From Anthonomus grandis grandis (Eukaryota > Arthropoda > Insecta > Coleoptera > Curculionidae), in NCBI RefSeq assembly GCF_022605725.1, contig NC_065548.1, positions 11,069,644 through 11,133,643 on the forward strand: a stretch of DNA of 64,000 nucleotides, given 5' to 3'. Shown in pieces: positions 1-12,487 of this stretch. Each line of letters begins with the position of its first letter. Position 1 is the first letter of the stretch. Both the position numbers and the translations under genes were made by a program. The notes beneath the pieces were generated by a model. It worked only from the letters and a program-made list of their open reading frames with translations, ran no database searches and was not told the DNA's origin.

Positions 1-3000
1 GTAAACAAGGTAAAAACTAAATTAAAAAAAAGTGAACTATACTGGAAAGTTGAAAGAATCTGAAAAGAAAAGGCATTAAAAAAAGGTTAGACGAACAAAT
101 GGCTACACGGCAGTAAAGAGAGACAAAGACAGATTAAGTCAATTGCCTTTTAGCAAAATCCATATGAAAGTAGAAAGATTAAGAGAGTTGGAAACAAGTC
201 ATCGTTTGACGTCTCTTTCTTTTTTTCGTACTCTACGACATTCTACATTAAGGATCAATTCGTGTTATGGCTTTTTATGAATACTTGAATGAATTGATGC
301 CTTATTTAAAAAAAAGTAGTATCAGATTTAGTTCTTAAAAATGGAAAAAAATATTTCCAGCAGAACTCAACTGGGTAATTGTAGATTTGATTTTCGTTTC
401 TGATTTCGTTGAAGGGGTTTCTGACGTCATGAAAAAATTTGGAGCAAATTCTTGACATTATTGACAGTTATGACAGTCAGTATCAGAAATTAGGTCTTAA
501 TATGGACAAGTGTTGCCAACTCGTTATAATTTTCACCAAGAATGAAGAAAATTTTTCAAAGAGAATTTTAGGATGAATTTAAGGAGTGTCCCTAAACTGG
601 TGTATTTTTTTTTTAATTTGGAGAGTAACTAGTGAAATTAAATATTTGCCTCTTTTTCCTTCTGAATAAAGATAAAACGAAAACAAACTTTGTTCTAATT
701 AGGCAATCCAAAATTCAATTACTGCTGCAGAATCCTTGCGGAAAAATCCGTAGGGTTTTGCTGCAAAGGATTATTTTCCATACTTGTCACACTTATGCAA
801 TTTTAAATCGACTAAAGAAAGGCAACATCTGTAGAAACTAAATTTTAGAGTACTTAAGCAGAATCCCAGAGCTAATTATTTTGAAGTAGATGTATTTTGA
901 ACGAAGGTGATCCGGTAATATGAGGACAGAAACAGGAGAAATGGAATTTTACGTCATCCAGACGAAGTTATCATTAAATTATGGTCTTGTTAATTGATTT
1001 ACAATTACTTTGGTCTCCTTATTAGTCCTGTAGATTCAAAATAAATTAACTGGATGAGGTATTGCAGTAAAGTACATACATGACAATCAATACACGCATT
1101 TAATTGGTTTAAACGCTACTAGGTAACCTCCTCTCTACTGACTGATACTAATATTTGGTGAAATCTGGAGAGTTTTAAGGTTAACTTTTGAGAATTCTCA
1201 AATTTTAGAATTGGCAACATTGATATGGATTTCCGCGTTACCTTTAACACCGATTATGGTTTTCTCTCAATTTTTTCTTGTATCCATGTAGAGCATTAGT
1301 AATTAACTAATTAATTAGCTATTATAAAAGTCTAAAAAGTTACTAATTTTCCTTAGTGTTTAGAGCTTGCTTTAGGAGTTGAAAAGCATAAGAAATCAAA
1401 TTGGAAGAATCCTCTTTTGTGATGGCTGTTTATCTTGAGTTCTTAAGAAATACCTATTAATACTATACCCAAGAAATAGTATACCCAATAGTATACTGGA
1501 ATTATCAAGTGGCAGGTCAATGAGTTGGAAATGAGCAATCACTTGTAGATCAAGCATTGTTATGACATCCTTTTATTCCTTTGTTTTATATTTAATATTT
1601 TTTGACTCAATAATGGAGCAACATCCTACTAGAATATACCTTCTATTCTTTGGCATATTATTTATAATTTACAAACTTCTGGTTAATTTGAAAACTAATT
1701 GCAATAAAAGCAAGTGCAGTCGCATTTAAAACACTTTAGGAATTGCGGAGAGTGGTATCGTAAATTGGCATTAAATAGCGTTATTTGAACGCGGAAACGT
1801 CAGGGCCTGCCTGGTTGTACCCACTATACGTTCGATAGCTCGGACCATATTCTCTCTCTTCTATTGGATTGTCCTTCCTGATGCAATTCTCGGGCCTGCG
1901 ATGTACAGCCAAAAACCGGAAATACATACAATATACCATTCGCTTGCAATATTTAGTATCAGGGTTTGTCTCGAATATTTATTGTTAAGACATTTCCTAG
2001 AATGTGCATAACGTTTTAATGGAAACTTATAATTTACGTTCACTTTATAAAAATAATTTTAATTAAAATTTTTCTTCTGATGAAATTTTACAGTCAAAAA
2101 CAATTAATATATAATTTTTAATTCAAATTATGACAAAATCAGATGCGTATCCATTTAACTTATGTCGTTAAGTTCTTATATATGTTTCAAAAATACCATG
2201 AAGTTTCTTTATTTATAACAGTTTTTTAAAACCATTATCAATGTTGTTTTTTAATGTATGCCATATTGGTGTTTTATATAATTAAAGCGATTATTTTTTT
2301 GACTTATTATGATGTATAAGTACAAAATGACTTAATCATTACATGGATAAATACAATTTAATTTTAATATTTTACCTTATAAAAGGATCTTCCCACAAAG
2401 GGAAAAATCAATTTCTAGTTAAACCATTTAGGCTTATAATTTTAGCTTATTACCTACTGACTTGTATGTAAATAAGAAACTGCATATAAACAAGCCAAAA
2501 CATAACACAATATGTAGATCAATGTATCATTTGTTGCCAATAGAACAAATTGCATCGTGTGGCGAGAAATTTTAATTTGTATAGTCTGTTGCCTGTACCA
2601 TTAATTCATACTATTGCAACTAATTTACATCAATGTGGTGTGCATGAACTATAGTTAATATGTTCATTAATAATAATATCAAATTTTTAAAAGTAAGAAA
2701 AAAATAGAACGATATTACCAAAAATGAATAATGATTGATGAAACAATGATAAAACAAATCAAATAATATACTTATTAAGTGCTTTATATAAAAATCCAAA
2801 CAAAATTGATGATGGAATCGAAATAATAAAACCTTGCAAATAAAATTAAAGCACACAATCGTTTTTTACATTTAAAATTTGCTATAAAAAACTTTTTAAT
2901 AAAAACGTTTCTATAAGAATAGAAACTAGACGGTCATTTTGAAAACGTATGCAAATGTAGCATTTTCAAAATCTACACGTGAATTTAAAAACTGCAAAAG

Positions 3001-3107
3001 TCAAAATTGCATGTATTTGCAAAGACGATTGTATAAGATTTTTCCCATTATTAGAAATCAAATTAAGTGCAAAAATTAATAATATGTTAATCATTTTTAA
3101 AAAATAG
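1..3107. other. AT-rich stretch without recognisable gene
   Basis: No reading frame here has a recognisable domain. The longest frames (near 632-841 on plus, 1861-2043 and 2620-2856 on minus) are of low complexity or anonymous and lack neighbours or repeats that would support them. A short cluster of 'gtatac' repeats lies near 1480-1500. I see no structured repeat longer than this. Confidence 0.6.
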
Positions 3108-3232
3108 ATGATTGGATCCACCGTTAGTTAAAAATTTAATGGCATAACTTAAATGGCTACGTTAGTTTTTTACTTTGGCTATATAGTAAAGCCTGTCCTA
3201 TTTTGGTTGTAATTGCAGGAAAACCTTAATTA
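3108..3232 (+). repeat. Left arm of ~115-bp inverted repeat
   Basis: This arm contains the core ATGGCATAACTTAAATGGCT followed by a stretch 'tttggct...aatt..agg'. It matches the reverse complement of 6918-7032 over about 115 bases with roughly 80% identity by eye. A shorter related piece (ggcataacttaaatagcta) lies at 7985-8005. The two arms bracket 3.7 kb of LINE relics. It could be the terminal repeat of an unidentified DNA transposon or a dispersed repeat present twice by chance in opposite orientation; no target duplication was found. Confidence 0.6.
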
Positions 3233-3539
3233 TTTTTAAAAGTTCAAGAGCTTATTTATTTTGGCATTTTAATAATCTTGGCATTTCAAAAATAAAACAC
3301 ACCGTATAAGTACTGTATCTCGTAAGTTAAAATTTGGCCCAAATTTTAAAATTAAAGAAAAAAAAACAGATTTAATAAATTTAAAATAGTGTGTGAATAA
3401 GGCCATGAAACGACTCAACGAAGCTACAGTTATGCCATTTTCTCAGGTTATTTAATCGGGAAATGCGTCTCCATCTTCTGCTTCTTTTTCCCTGTATCTC
3501 ATCCTACATAATATTCTACAATAATATATTTTTTTCATG

Positions 3540-3795
3540 CCTTATTACCTGGATGGAATTGTAGCTTTCTTATCCTAATTGTTTTTAATATTTCCTTTCT
3601 CTTTTTTAATTCTGTCCAGTGCCTCCTGATTTGTTACCATATGTACCCAACTTATTCTTAAGATCGTTCTATATAACCACATCTCAAACGCTTCCAGTCA
3701 ATCACTTATAGTCTTCTTTAACATGTAGGATTCCATCTTATATAGCAATATGGAGAAAACGTAGCATCTCAGTATCCTGACTCTTTTTTGTGTTT
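3540..3795 (-). pseudogene. RTE-like LINE reverse transcriptase, C-terminal fragment
   Basis: Read on the minus strand this encodes the C-terminal region typical of insect endonuclease-reverse transcriptase LINEs: 'LRCYVFSILLY', then 'LEAFEMWLYRTILRISW' and 'VTNQEALDRIKKEKEIL'. One stop codon interrupts it before LEAFEMW. The same motifs recur at 18290-18490 and 26290-26450, so this is a multi-copy family in the region. Its N-terminal half lies at 5291-5960 in the same orientation, separated by a CR1-like LINE; the simplest reading is one old element split by a later insertion, with loss of the RT catalytic region. Confidence 0.75.
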
Positions 3796-5290
3796 TATTT
3801 CAATTGTATGCAATCTACAGACACAAAGTCCATTAAATGATTACAATTGGTCCTTAATGACTAATAAGCACAGTAAGTAAGCACTACATATTACAAAATT
3901 AAAAAAAAATAGATTCTTTGCCCCCCAGATAACACATTAGGTAACTTAAAAAAAAACCAAAAAGAAAAAAAAACTTAAAATTATTCAACATTAGATATAT
4001 ATTTTTTTAATTTCCCAAATGGTTCGTAAACTATGTCAATATGAAATAGTAGGTTGGCGGCACTGGACATTTCCACAGTTCTTCTGGAAGTAAGTTTTTT
4101 TAAATTAAATTCTGTCAAAAGGTTTTCATAAGATATATCCATCAGATACACACCATGTTTTTTATAGTACAAATACCGCAAAAACCTTTTTTGAACTTTT
4201 TCCAACATTTGTTCGTATACCGAATAGAATGGACACTAAACAATCGAGACATATTCCAATATGCTGCGAACATAGACAATATAGAGAGTAGTAATGGTCT
4301 TTAAATTAGTAAAGTTACAGGCATTATGAATTTTAAATCCTAAAATCTTAAATGCCTTATTAACAACTGTGTTATTATGAGCATCGAAATGCAACTTATT
4401 GTCGAAAACTACTCCCAAGTCTTTTATTTCTGTTTTACATCTTAAGACATTAGTACCCATTTTATAATTGTAATTAATTGGCACTTTTTTTCTAGTAAAA
4501 TTTACTGTAAAACACTTTTCAACATTAAAAGATAATTTGTTTTGTTTTGCCCAAAGTATTACTCTATTCAGGTCATGCTGAAGGAGTTCGCAGTCCTTAA
4601 TACTATTAATTGCTCTAGTTTTCTTAACAAAATGTCGTGGTTGACTCTATCGAACGCTTTAGAAAAATCGGTATATATAACATCTACGTGTCCGTTAGCG
4701 TCAACCACGCCATTCAGCTTCTGCAAAAATGTGGTTAAATTTGTGAATGTTGGCCTCTTATTCATAAAATCGTGCTGTTTTTCAGTGATAATACCGATTA
4801 TATGATTATAAATTTTGTCATATAATATTGATTCAAAAATTTTTCTTGGACAACAAATTAATGCTACAGGTCTATAATTTTAAATATCAGCCTTGTCACC
4901 ACTTTTAAATATAGGAGCTATTTTTGAGGTTTTCCATAAATCTGGATATATTTTTTTCCAATATTAGGTTAAATATTATTAATAAGGGCTGAATTAGAAA
5001 ATCAATACATGCTTTAAAGATATAGGGTGGTATCTTATCTTATCTATCTTATAGCATTTATCAGAGGAATCGCCGGAGTAAAATCCAGGGTGTAGCCAGA
5101 GGGATCTGATTGAACAATACTAGAAAAATGCGAGGCAAACGCGTCGGCGATATCCCTGCGCTCGATTATTTCCTGGTCTCTGTATAACATTGGTGTATTG
5201 GATGAATAAATACCTGACCTTGTTGAACTTGTGTACCTCCAGAAGTTACTAAGGTCGCTAGCTATTTTTGTGACTCTGAGTTGTAAGTTA
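3796..5290 (-). pseudogene. CR1/Jockey-like LINE with deleted RT core
   Basis: Minus-strand relic of a CR1/Jockey-type LINE. From 5290 downward one can read the RT linker ('DIADAFASHFSSI'), the first RT block ('PDLWKTSKIAPIFKSGDKAD'), motif A ('VIYTDFSKAFDRVNHDILL', 4650-4690), then directly the region after the catalytic loop ('DCELLQHDLNRVILWAKQNK') and the thumb ('KDLGVVFDNKLHFDAH', 4380-4420; 'VQKRFLRYLYYKKHGVY', 4140-4200). Motif B (VPQG) and motif C (xADD) are absent: an internal deletion near 4620-4635 removed the catalytic core. Several frameshifts and stops exist. The 3' end is an A-rich 'aattgaaataaaacac' near 3800. It appears inserted into the RTE-like LINE on both sides. Confidence 0.8.
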
Positions 5291-5960
5291 AGCCGGTTAT
5301 GGGGAACTTTATCAAATGCTGTGTTGTAGTCAAGAAAACAGACATACATTAGTTGACTGATGTCCATGCAGTGAATAAATTAAAGGCAAACCAGACTTTT
5401 GTTGTTCCCTTTGTATTTCTGAAGCCAAATTGGGTTTCGCTAATATCTTGTTCTAATTCTCTGATGTATTATCTTAAGGAATATTTTGAGAGTAGACTGA
5501 TAGTTCAATCGTCGCTACATTCTTTTGCATTTACCTTTTTTAATACTGTAATGAAAGTCGATCTAAGCCATTCACGGAGAATTATTCCTATGACGTATAT
5601 TGTGGTAAATAACTCCACCATATGTTTACTTGATCTTCTGTGATTAGTTTAATAATTTCTGTAGGAATTTCGTTGGGTAGTGGATATTTGGTAGATTATG
5701 CCATTTTTGCAAAGGTGCATTACTTCTTTATTCGCTATTGTTAGACTCAACTCTCTTTCTGTATACTTTTTCACTATTTCTTGTATATTGTCATCATCGA
5801 ATAGTTCTTGGATATACTCATTCCATCTTCAGCTAGTTTTTCTTTATTATTTGGGTTTATTTTGTCATCCCTGTCCAGCAAGCTATTGCTTTGGTTTCTT
5901 TTCTTTATATCAGCTAACGTCTTAATTTGTTTTGAATATTTTTTTATGAATCACAATCAG
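5291..5960 (-). pseudogene. RTE-like LINE reverse transcriptase, N-terminal half
   Basis: Minus-strand frames give, in order, 'WNEYIQELFDDDNIQEI', 'LPNEIPTEIIKLI', 'IPREWLRSTFITVLKK', 'ELEQDISETQFGFRN' and RT motif A 'VCFLDYNTAFDKVPHNRL'. This is the N-terminal half of the RT domain of the same LINE family whose C-terminus lies at 3540-3795. There are multiple frameshifts and stops. At about 5290 the reading passes without a stop into the CR1-like linker ('LRVTKIASDLSNFWRYTSS'), producing an accidental chimeric open frame (5044-5367) that marks the insertion junction. Confidence 0.75.
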
Positions 5961-6917
5961 AATGGAATATAGTGGACATAGAATATCTTTTAAAAAATCC
6001 CTTTCATTACTTATAAAATATTACTAATACTCTTCTATACTTTTGAGAGATTCAAAAGTTTAACTCTGGCCGATTTCCTTAGGTAGCAGGCCTCGCTATC
6101 TTATTTTAATGCCGTAATATGCAATCACTAACAATATACCTATTTGGTTATGGAGATTTACTTCACAAAACGTGCCTTTACCATCGCAGTCACCTCGCTA
6201 ACTTTACGAGAAACATGCCAAGTGAAACACCGTTTAAGTTTAATACCACATACGGAACACGGAGGCACAAACATTTGTCAAACTTTGGGGTGTATATATA
6301 CCAACTTGGTCAACTAAGTTTAAATATTAATTGAAATACAGCTATTGATGTTTTGGATGTTTTCTTAACAAAAAAATAAAAAATAACAATATTGGTTTTT
6401 AAACGTTTTGAACAGAGAGAACGATAGTATTTGGGCATCTGTGACTCAGTTGTTCAAGGAGTACATTTAGAGTTGTTTGCAAAAGAGTAAAAATGTAGGA
6501 AATCTCGTATAATAAGAGATTTTTGTAAAAATACAAACAGGAATTTTTTTGTAAAATGAGAAAAAGATACCTGCTTAAAATTGTTTAGTAAGGCTATTTT
6601 TAGACAGAAGGGTCATTAGATAAGCCGGATGTAAATACACTTTATGTACCACGCTCGCTTGGTAATAACAAAATCTATGTATTTCAAAATATATAGACTT
6701 TGGTAATAAATAAATCCATCCCTGTCTTTTTGCACAATGCCTGCTTCACATATTTATTTGAGTACCTCACAGACTAAGAAAAAATGAATGTATCCCAAAA
6801 TTATTACTGAACACAGTGTTATATATCAATTTTAGAGAAAAAATTGAAAAATCAGAGAAAAGATTCGAAAAATAAATAAACTCTTAAACAATAAAAGTAT
6901 TTAATATTACCCTGGCA
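5961..6917. other. No recognisable gene
   Basis: AT-rich filler between the LINE relics and the right inverted-repeat arm. The frame 6119-6334 (+) has no recognisable motif and no supporting context. Confidence 0.55.
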
Positions 6918-7032
6918 TTACAGCTAAAATGGAACAGGAGCCTGTTTATACAGCCAAAATATAAAATTAACGTAGCCATTTAAGTTATGCCATTAAATTT
7001 TTAATTTACCATGCACTCAATCATTTTTTTTG
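6918..7032 (-). repeat. Right arm of ~115-bp inverted repeat
   Basis: Reverse complement of this stretch reads ATGGCATAACTTAAATGGCT and continues with 'acgttaattttatattttggctg', matching the left arm at 3108-3232. Identity is high in the core and decays outward. Confidence 0.6.
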
Positions 7033-8855
7033 TATAAATGACGATTACCGATTATTATAATTTTTTGCAATAATTAAGTTTATTTTTTATAACGGAAAAA
7101 GTTGTAGGCAATGGTTTTTGCAAAAATTTGGGCAAAACTTTCCTTAAATTAATAGTTATCAAACATATATTTTTTCCGGTCTATGAGAACAACCTTAAGA
7201 TTCTACAAAAAGTTCAAATCAAAAATATGATACATTGACAAAGGACTATACATTTTTAAAAAAGAACTAAAATTGTTATCAACATAAGCTACCAAATAAT
7301 ACTGTGTAGGTATTATAAAGTAAAATAAATTTTCTGCATTTAAAGAAATATGTAAAATAAAAATAGTTTTAAACTTAAACACCTACAACATTAACATTTG
7401 TAACAAATGCTCAGCCTGATGACCACCACTACCTTTTTTAGTCTCATAAAAACAATTTCTTAAATGCCTGCATACCAAGAGCAAAGAACTCGCACAAGGT
7501 GGTAAATGTGTATGTCTTTCGCGTAATGATCCCGCGATGTTTTCTTCGAACTGGTAGGAATTTAGAAAAATGACCAACTGTATCTCAGTCTATTTAGTCA
7601 ACGCAGTCAGGTGAGTGTACAGGGCGTTTAAAATTGTTGTTGAAAGTCAAGTGGCTTTTTGCAGACTGCCCAAATTAATTTTTTTAGGTGCAAATTTATC
7701 TGTAATTTATTTATACTTTTTAATGCCAATCCTGTAGGTAGATCATTCAAAAGGACAGTATAGACATTTAAAAAAATATTATAAAAATATTGCTTAGCTC
7801 ACGAGAAAATTATGAGCAGCCAGCAAATAGAAAGTATTCATTGTTTCTATTATAAAATGACTCCTTTCTGCCATTAAGTGTTTGGAAAATAATCATTTTC
7901 TATACAAAAAGGAAATACTAATTAATTTGTCTTTGAACTTTATATGAAAAAAACTACAGGATATTTTTGAAACATACGTAAAATCTTAAAGGCATAACTT
8001 AAATAGCTATGATCCTCACTTTTTCAAAAAATATGAAGATACGCAGCTGATTTTGTTTTAAATTGAATAAAATATTCTTTGTTAAGTTGTTAAACTATCT
8101 CCAGCATTTTTATCTTCGAGGGAGTAGGAGTAGGACAGATGCTGACTTTAATATCATCGCCAAGAGCTCCACTCTACTTATCTTATTTGCTTTTATCTAC
8201 ATAGAGCTGGTAGACCCTTCAGATAACTCCTGATTCAAAAAACTACACCTTTCTAAATTGAGCCGTGGGAGTGTAGGGTCGCACCAAAATTCTATTTGAA
8301 TAGTCTGCCTCCTTAATTACTATTGAGGTGTCTGAATAAGGACTATAGTCTTCTCTGCTCTAAGTGAGCCATTTTAAAAGTCATCTGAGCCAGGAAGTCC
8401 AGTTTAATTTATTTTTTTTGAGAGAAAGTAGAAAGAAAGATGTCATTTTTACAAACTTTCGTTTGTAAGTAGCTAATTTTTGTTTAATACTCAAAATTAT
8501 ACTTAAAAAAATAAAAAGGAGATACCAGGATTTGAAATTGTGTCCTTTTAAATTATGCTCCAATGCCTTACTTGCTGCGTTAAAAATATTATTTTTTTTA
8601 AATTTTACTTTAAAAGTTGACTTCGCAAAGTTTCACCAAATGTCGATTTCTGATTCTAAAAAGCACCATTAGACGATTCGGGTCAAACTGAAAAAGTATT
8701 AACATGCTATAGGAAGCTCTATAGCCAGCTCTCCCAATACAAGTCTAATTTGTATGAAAACTTGTAAAAAAGTAGTTTGATTTTTATTGCTAAAAACATG
8801 TTTATTTCCTAATAAGAAAACAAATATTTTTTTTTAGTCAGTGATTAAATATACA
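7033..8855. other. No recognisable gene
   Basis: AT-rich sequence. The short frames at 7383-7577 and 8381-8563 (minus) carry no motif. A third copy of the 'ggcataacttaaat' core is at 7985-8005. Confidence 0.55.
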
Positions 8856-8859
8856 AAAT

Positions 8860-9135
8860 TTATACAAATAATTCATTCCTAATCAACACTTTAACGCATT
8901 TAACGCGAGCGGTTTTATGTAATCTCTTAAATTAATCAAAGATTAACGCGGAAATTTAAATAAAAAAGTCGTGCATTTTGTAAATAAAAGACCACCCGGA
9001 CGCTAATTAAATTGTTTTACGAGTTTATTTTTTATTATATGTTTTTTATCGCGGTATGATTTTCAATGGCTTTCCAAACGGTTTTAATTAAAAAGGAAAC
9101 ACTTCTGGCGATAAAAATGGGATTTTTAAATAAAA
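8860..9135. promoter_or_regulatory. Candidate conserved noncoding block rich in homeodomain-type sites
   Basis: This block differs from its surroundings by intact GC-bearing words (acgcgagcgg, cacccggacgc, tcgcggtatg) mixed with several homeodomain-type cores (ctaattaaat, ttttaattaaaa, tttatg, ataaaa) and no open frame. That composition is typical of insect developmental enhancers, but this is composition by eye only; cross-species conservation is required to confirm it. Confidence 0.25.
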
Positions 9136-10239
9136 ATGTTTAGATTTTTAACTAGGAAGAATTTTTATTTGGCGGACCTGTTATGATGTTTATTTTGGGA
9201 TATAGAAAATATTTGACATTTTAAATGATTGATCTTAAAATGGTTTGGAAAATGTATTGCCAAACCCTAAGGTAAAATATTGCAAAGAGTGGTAACGTTT
9301 TTGAATGTATTTGTATTATTTGATTTGAAGTGATTTGTGGCTTGTTTTCACGCGAAAAGGCTTTACAAAAGTTACTAGTTATATACAAGCATTTTTAAGA
9401 TATGAACAATTTGATGTAATTAAATTTGTAGGTCATTTAGAAATATTATTTTTTGTGATTATTATTACATAAATATAAGAAATTCGAAAAATAAATTGAT
9501 TACGAAATTCGATTAATTAGTTAAGAAGCTGCATCTCATGGACTTACCTAATTTTCTTGATCTATTACTCTCGTAGGGCTATTAAGGCTTTGTAGAAAAA
9601 GAACAGTATGAATACGCAAGTCAGGCCTGCAATAATCCCTATAGCCAAGCAGTAGCAAGAAAGAAGATAATCCATCGATTTGCACACTCGAGCTCTTAGC
9701 TTTCCCGGCCGGTATATTAAATTAATGCATTGTTAAGATATTTCAATGCTATTGTAATTTAAACAGTAAACGTGTTACTTATGCTACTGATAAATATTGG
9801 ACGTGAATACGAAGAATACAGCACCAATATGATAGATGAATAAGAGAAAGTGAGCACACAAGTTACAAGATTTCAAAGAAGAATTGCTTTCTTGTTCATT
9901 GAAGAATTGCTTCTAAATTCCAAAGTGTGATCATTTTCTACAAGAATGATCACACATCTTCATCCATACTTAACATTTAAAAAATATGCTCTTTGCATAT
10001 ACAAAGCATGGGCTTAACAAAGTCAATTTTTTTTCTGTAAATTTATCTCAAATCCTTGGAATATCAAAATTCTGAACACCCGTAGACGGTGGTGTTTTAT
10101 AGGAAAATATTTGCATATTCCTTTAGGTCATCCAGAGTAATGATAATGAATTTCAGCTACTACAAGTTATGCAACCAATCAAGTCTTTTCTTCTGAATAT
10201 TTCAAACGAATTTGACATAAGAGACATTTTATTTATTCG
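9136..10239. other. No recognisable gene
   Basis: AT-rich filler except for the hairpin at 9925-9955. No domain-bearing frame. Confidence 0.5.
9925..9955. repeat. Perfect short hairpin
   Basis: gtgtgatcatt (9925-9935) and aatgatcacac (9945-9955) are perfect reverse complements separated by 9 bases. It is not followed by a T tract or by any gene, so a role is unknown. Confidence 0.6.
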
Positions 10240-10302
10240 CAATTTATAGATATAGACTACCATAAAATTTCTCTTCATTAGTCTATCTGTACAATTCACG
10301 AA

Positions 10303-12299
10303 TTATTCTTTTAGGGGATTTTAATTTGCCAGAATATAGCGTCTATCTGAGTACTAAACTAAGACAGATATTAAATATTATGGATTTTTTACTTGGAAAA
10401 TGTTGGAAATAAAATTCAAAATAATTTCAGAATTGATAATGTTTTTTACAATTTTAAAAGAGCTGACCTACGTATTGTATACCAGGATTTATTTAACGTA
10501 AACTGGAACTTCTTAAGTAATATTTTAGATATTAATACTGCAGTTACACAATTTTACCAAAAAGTGTATAGTATACTAGATAAAAATGTTCCCAAAACTG
10601 CCCGTAAGAAACGAACCTATCCTCCTTGGTTCACGACGTAGATTATTTCAGATATAAAAGTTAAGTTTAATCATTGGAAGCGTTATAAGCGATATGGCTT
10701 TGAGCAAAATTTAAATAACTTTAAACAGTTACGTTGTCAGGTAAAAAATAATATTAAACTTTCATACACAAATTACTGTGCACAACTAGAAAACAATTTG
10801 ATCACTGATCCCAATAGTTTTTGGAAATTAATTCAAAGTTCACAACGCAATAATACTCTACCCTAGAATATGTCTGATACAAATGAAAATCTTTTATCTA
10901 AGCCCCAAAATATAGCTGATGCATTTGCTAAATTCTTTCAAAGCTCGTATACCACTTCTACACATACCCTTAATATGGAAAATAATACCAATAGTAATGC
11001 CGACACAATTAACATAACAGTATTTACAGAAAAAGAAGTATTATGTGCCTTAAAAACAATCAAACCTAAAAGTATTGTGGGACCAGATAAGATTCCAGCG
11101 TTTTTTATTTCTGATTGAGCACACGTACTTGCCAAGCCCCTAACAGTCCTTTTTAATTTGTCTTTAAAATCAGAAACGTTTCTAGATTTATGGAAAGCTT
11201 CAAAAATTATTCCTGTACATAAAAAGAATGATAAAAATAAAATTGAAAGCTATCGGCCTATAACTATTATCAAGAATTTTTCAAAGTGTTTTGAACGAAC
11301 TCTGCATTCTATACTTTATCCACGCAAGAAAATTATAATTGATATTCCCCAACATGAATTCATAAAGGGTAGATCAATTACCACGAATTTAGTTACTATA
11401 ACCGAATTTATTTCCGACTCAATTAACTCAAATTCTCAAGTAGACGTGATATACACCGATTTTTCTAAGGCTTTTGACCGACTTGACCATAGCATTCTCA
11501 TAAATAATCTTGATCAATATTATGGCTTTTCCACACGGTTAAATAATTTTTTTATTTCCTATTTAACAAAACGCATACAGCATGTTGAGGGCTATGGTCA
11601 AACCTCGGTTAAAATAAATCCCACATCTGGTGTACCTCAGGGCTCAATTTTGGGGCCACTATTTTTTTATTCATTTATTAATAATATGTCCAAGCATCTT
11701 AAAGTGGAAAGTCTATTGTTTGCTGATGATAATAAAATATATTTTAAAATCAACAATATATATCTGATTGCCTTGTACTTCAAAATGATTTTAGCCTCAT
11801 AAACACCTGGTGTAAAAACAACAATCTTCCTCTTAATGTTGCCAAGTGCACTGTGATCTCATATACTTTGAAGAAAAATCTCATACACTACGAATACTCT
11901 ATAGACAATGTACCTATTCCTAGATCAGAGGTGTTTAAGGACTTGGGGATTACATTCGATACCAGTCTATCTTTTGTTCCACATGTTGCAGATTTAGTGA
12001 GCCGAAGCTATAAAATCTTGGGATTTATTATTCGAAATACACAGCATTTCAACAATATATTTACGTTAAAATCATTATATTTTTCGCTCGTTAGAACCAT
12101 TCTTAAATATGCTTCGCAAGTTTGGTCTTGTTGTCAATGTCATATTCAAGATATCGAAAATGTCCAACGAAAATTTTTGAAATATCTCTGGTTTAAGTGT
12201 GACAAAGTGTATCCGGAGATCGGTTTTCCACATCAAACTTTACCTGACAGATTTTCCATACGACTGCTTAATGTTCGACGTAAATCAGCTGATCTGTAG
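10303..12299 (+). pseudogene. CR1/Jockey-like LINE ORF2 (endonuclease end plus RT), broken
   Basis: The protein would cut target DNA and reverse-transcribe the element RNA in the nucleus. The end of the apurinic-like endonuclease is seen as 'IILLGDFNLPEY' (10303-10335). The same frame continues through 10393-11802 with stops only at about 10639, 10864 and 11116. RT motifs: 'SYRPITIIKNFSK'; motif A 'VIYTDFSKAFDRLDH' (residue 101 of the piece starting at 11158); motif B 'SGVPQGSILGPL'; motif C 'LFADD' (188-191). A frameshift near 11750 moves the thumb into the frame of 11853-12299 ('FKDLGITFDTSLSFVPH', 'VQRKFLKYLWFKCDKVYPE'). All three RT aspartates are present. The 5' part of the endonuclease and ORF1 are missing. 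Confidence 0.85.
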
Positions 12300-12444
12300 T
12301 TTTTATATAAATTGGTAAACCACTTGATCGACTCACCAGACTTGTTGGGAATGTTAAACTTTCACCTTCCAATGGTCTTAACAAGAAATCCTCCTACCTT
12401 TTAATTAACAAGAGCCAGAACTAATATTTCTAAATTTTCTCCCT

Positions 12445-12487
12445 TGCGCAGAGCTGGGGATATTATATATATCCCCAGCTCTGCGCA
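12445..12487. repeat. Perfect 19-bp stem hairpin in LINE 3' UTR
   Basis: tgcgcagagctggggatat (12445-12463) is followed after 5 bases by its exact reverse complement (12469-12487). It lies between the LINE stop codon and its AAAT tail, on an AT-rich background where such a GC-bearing stem stands out. A 3' hairpin can serve as the RNA end recognised by the element's own RT; that role here is inference. Confidence 0.8.

Noticed and set aside
632..841. Small plus-strand open frame
   Set aside because: Basic, low-complexity protein, no domain, no neighbour or repeat support; expected by chance in AT-rich DNA.
1740..2045. Frames on both strands with a C/H pattern ('CTHYTFDSSDHILSLLLDCP') suggestive of a LINE zinc knuckle
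   Set aside because: Spacing does not fit the C-x2-C-x-H-x-C pattern and no RNase H or RT lies upstream; too weak to annotate.
7383..7577. Minus-strand frame
   Set aside because: No recognisable motif; unsupported by context.
9600..9720. GC-bearing stretch considered as host exon
   Set aside because: Frame is short with stops in all plausible frames and no splice-site pair fits.
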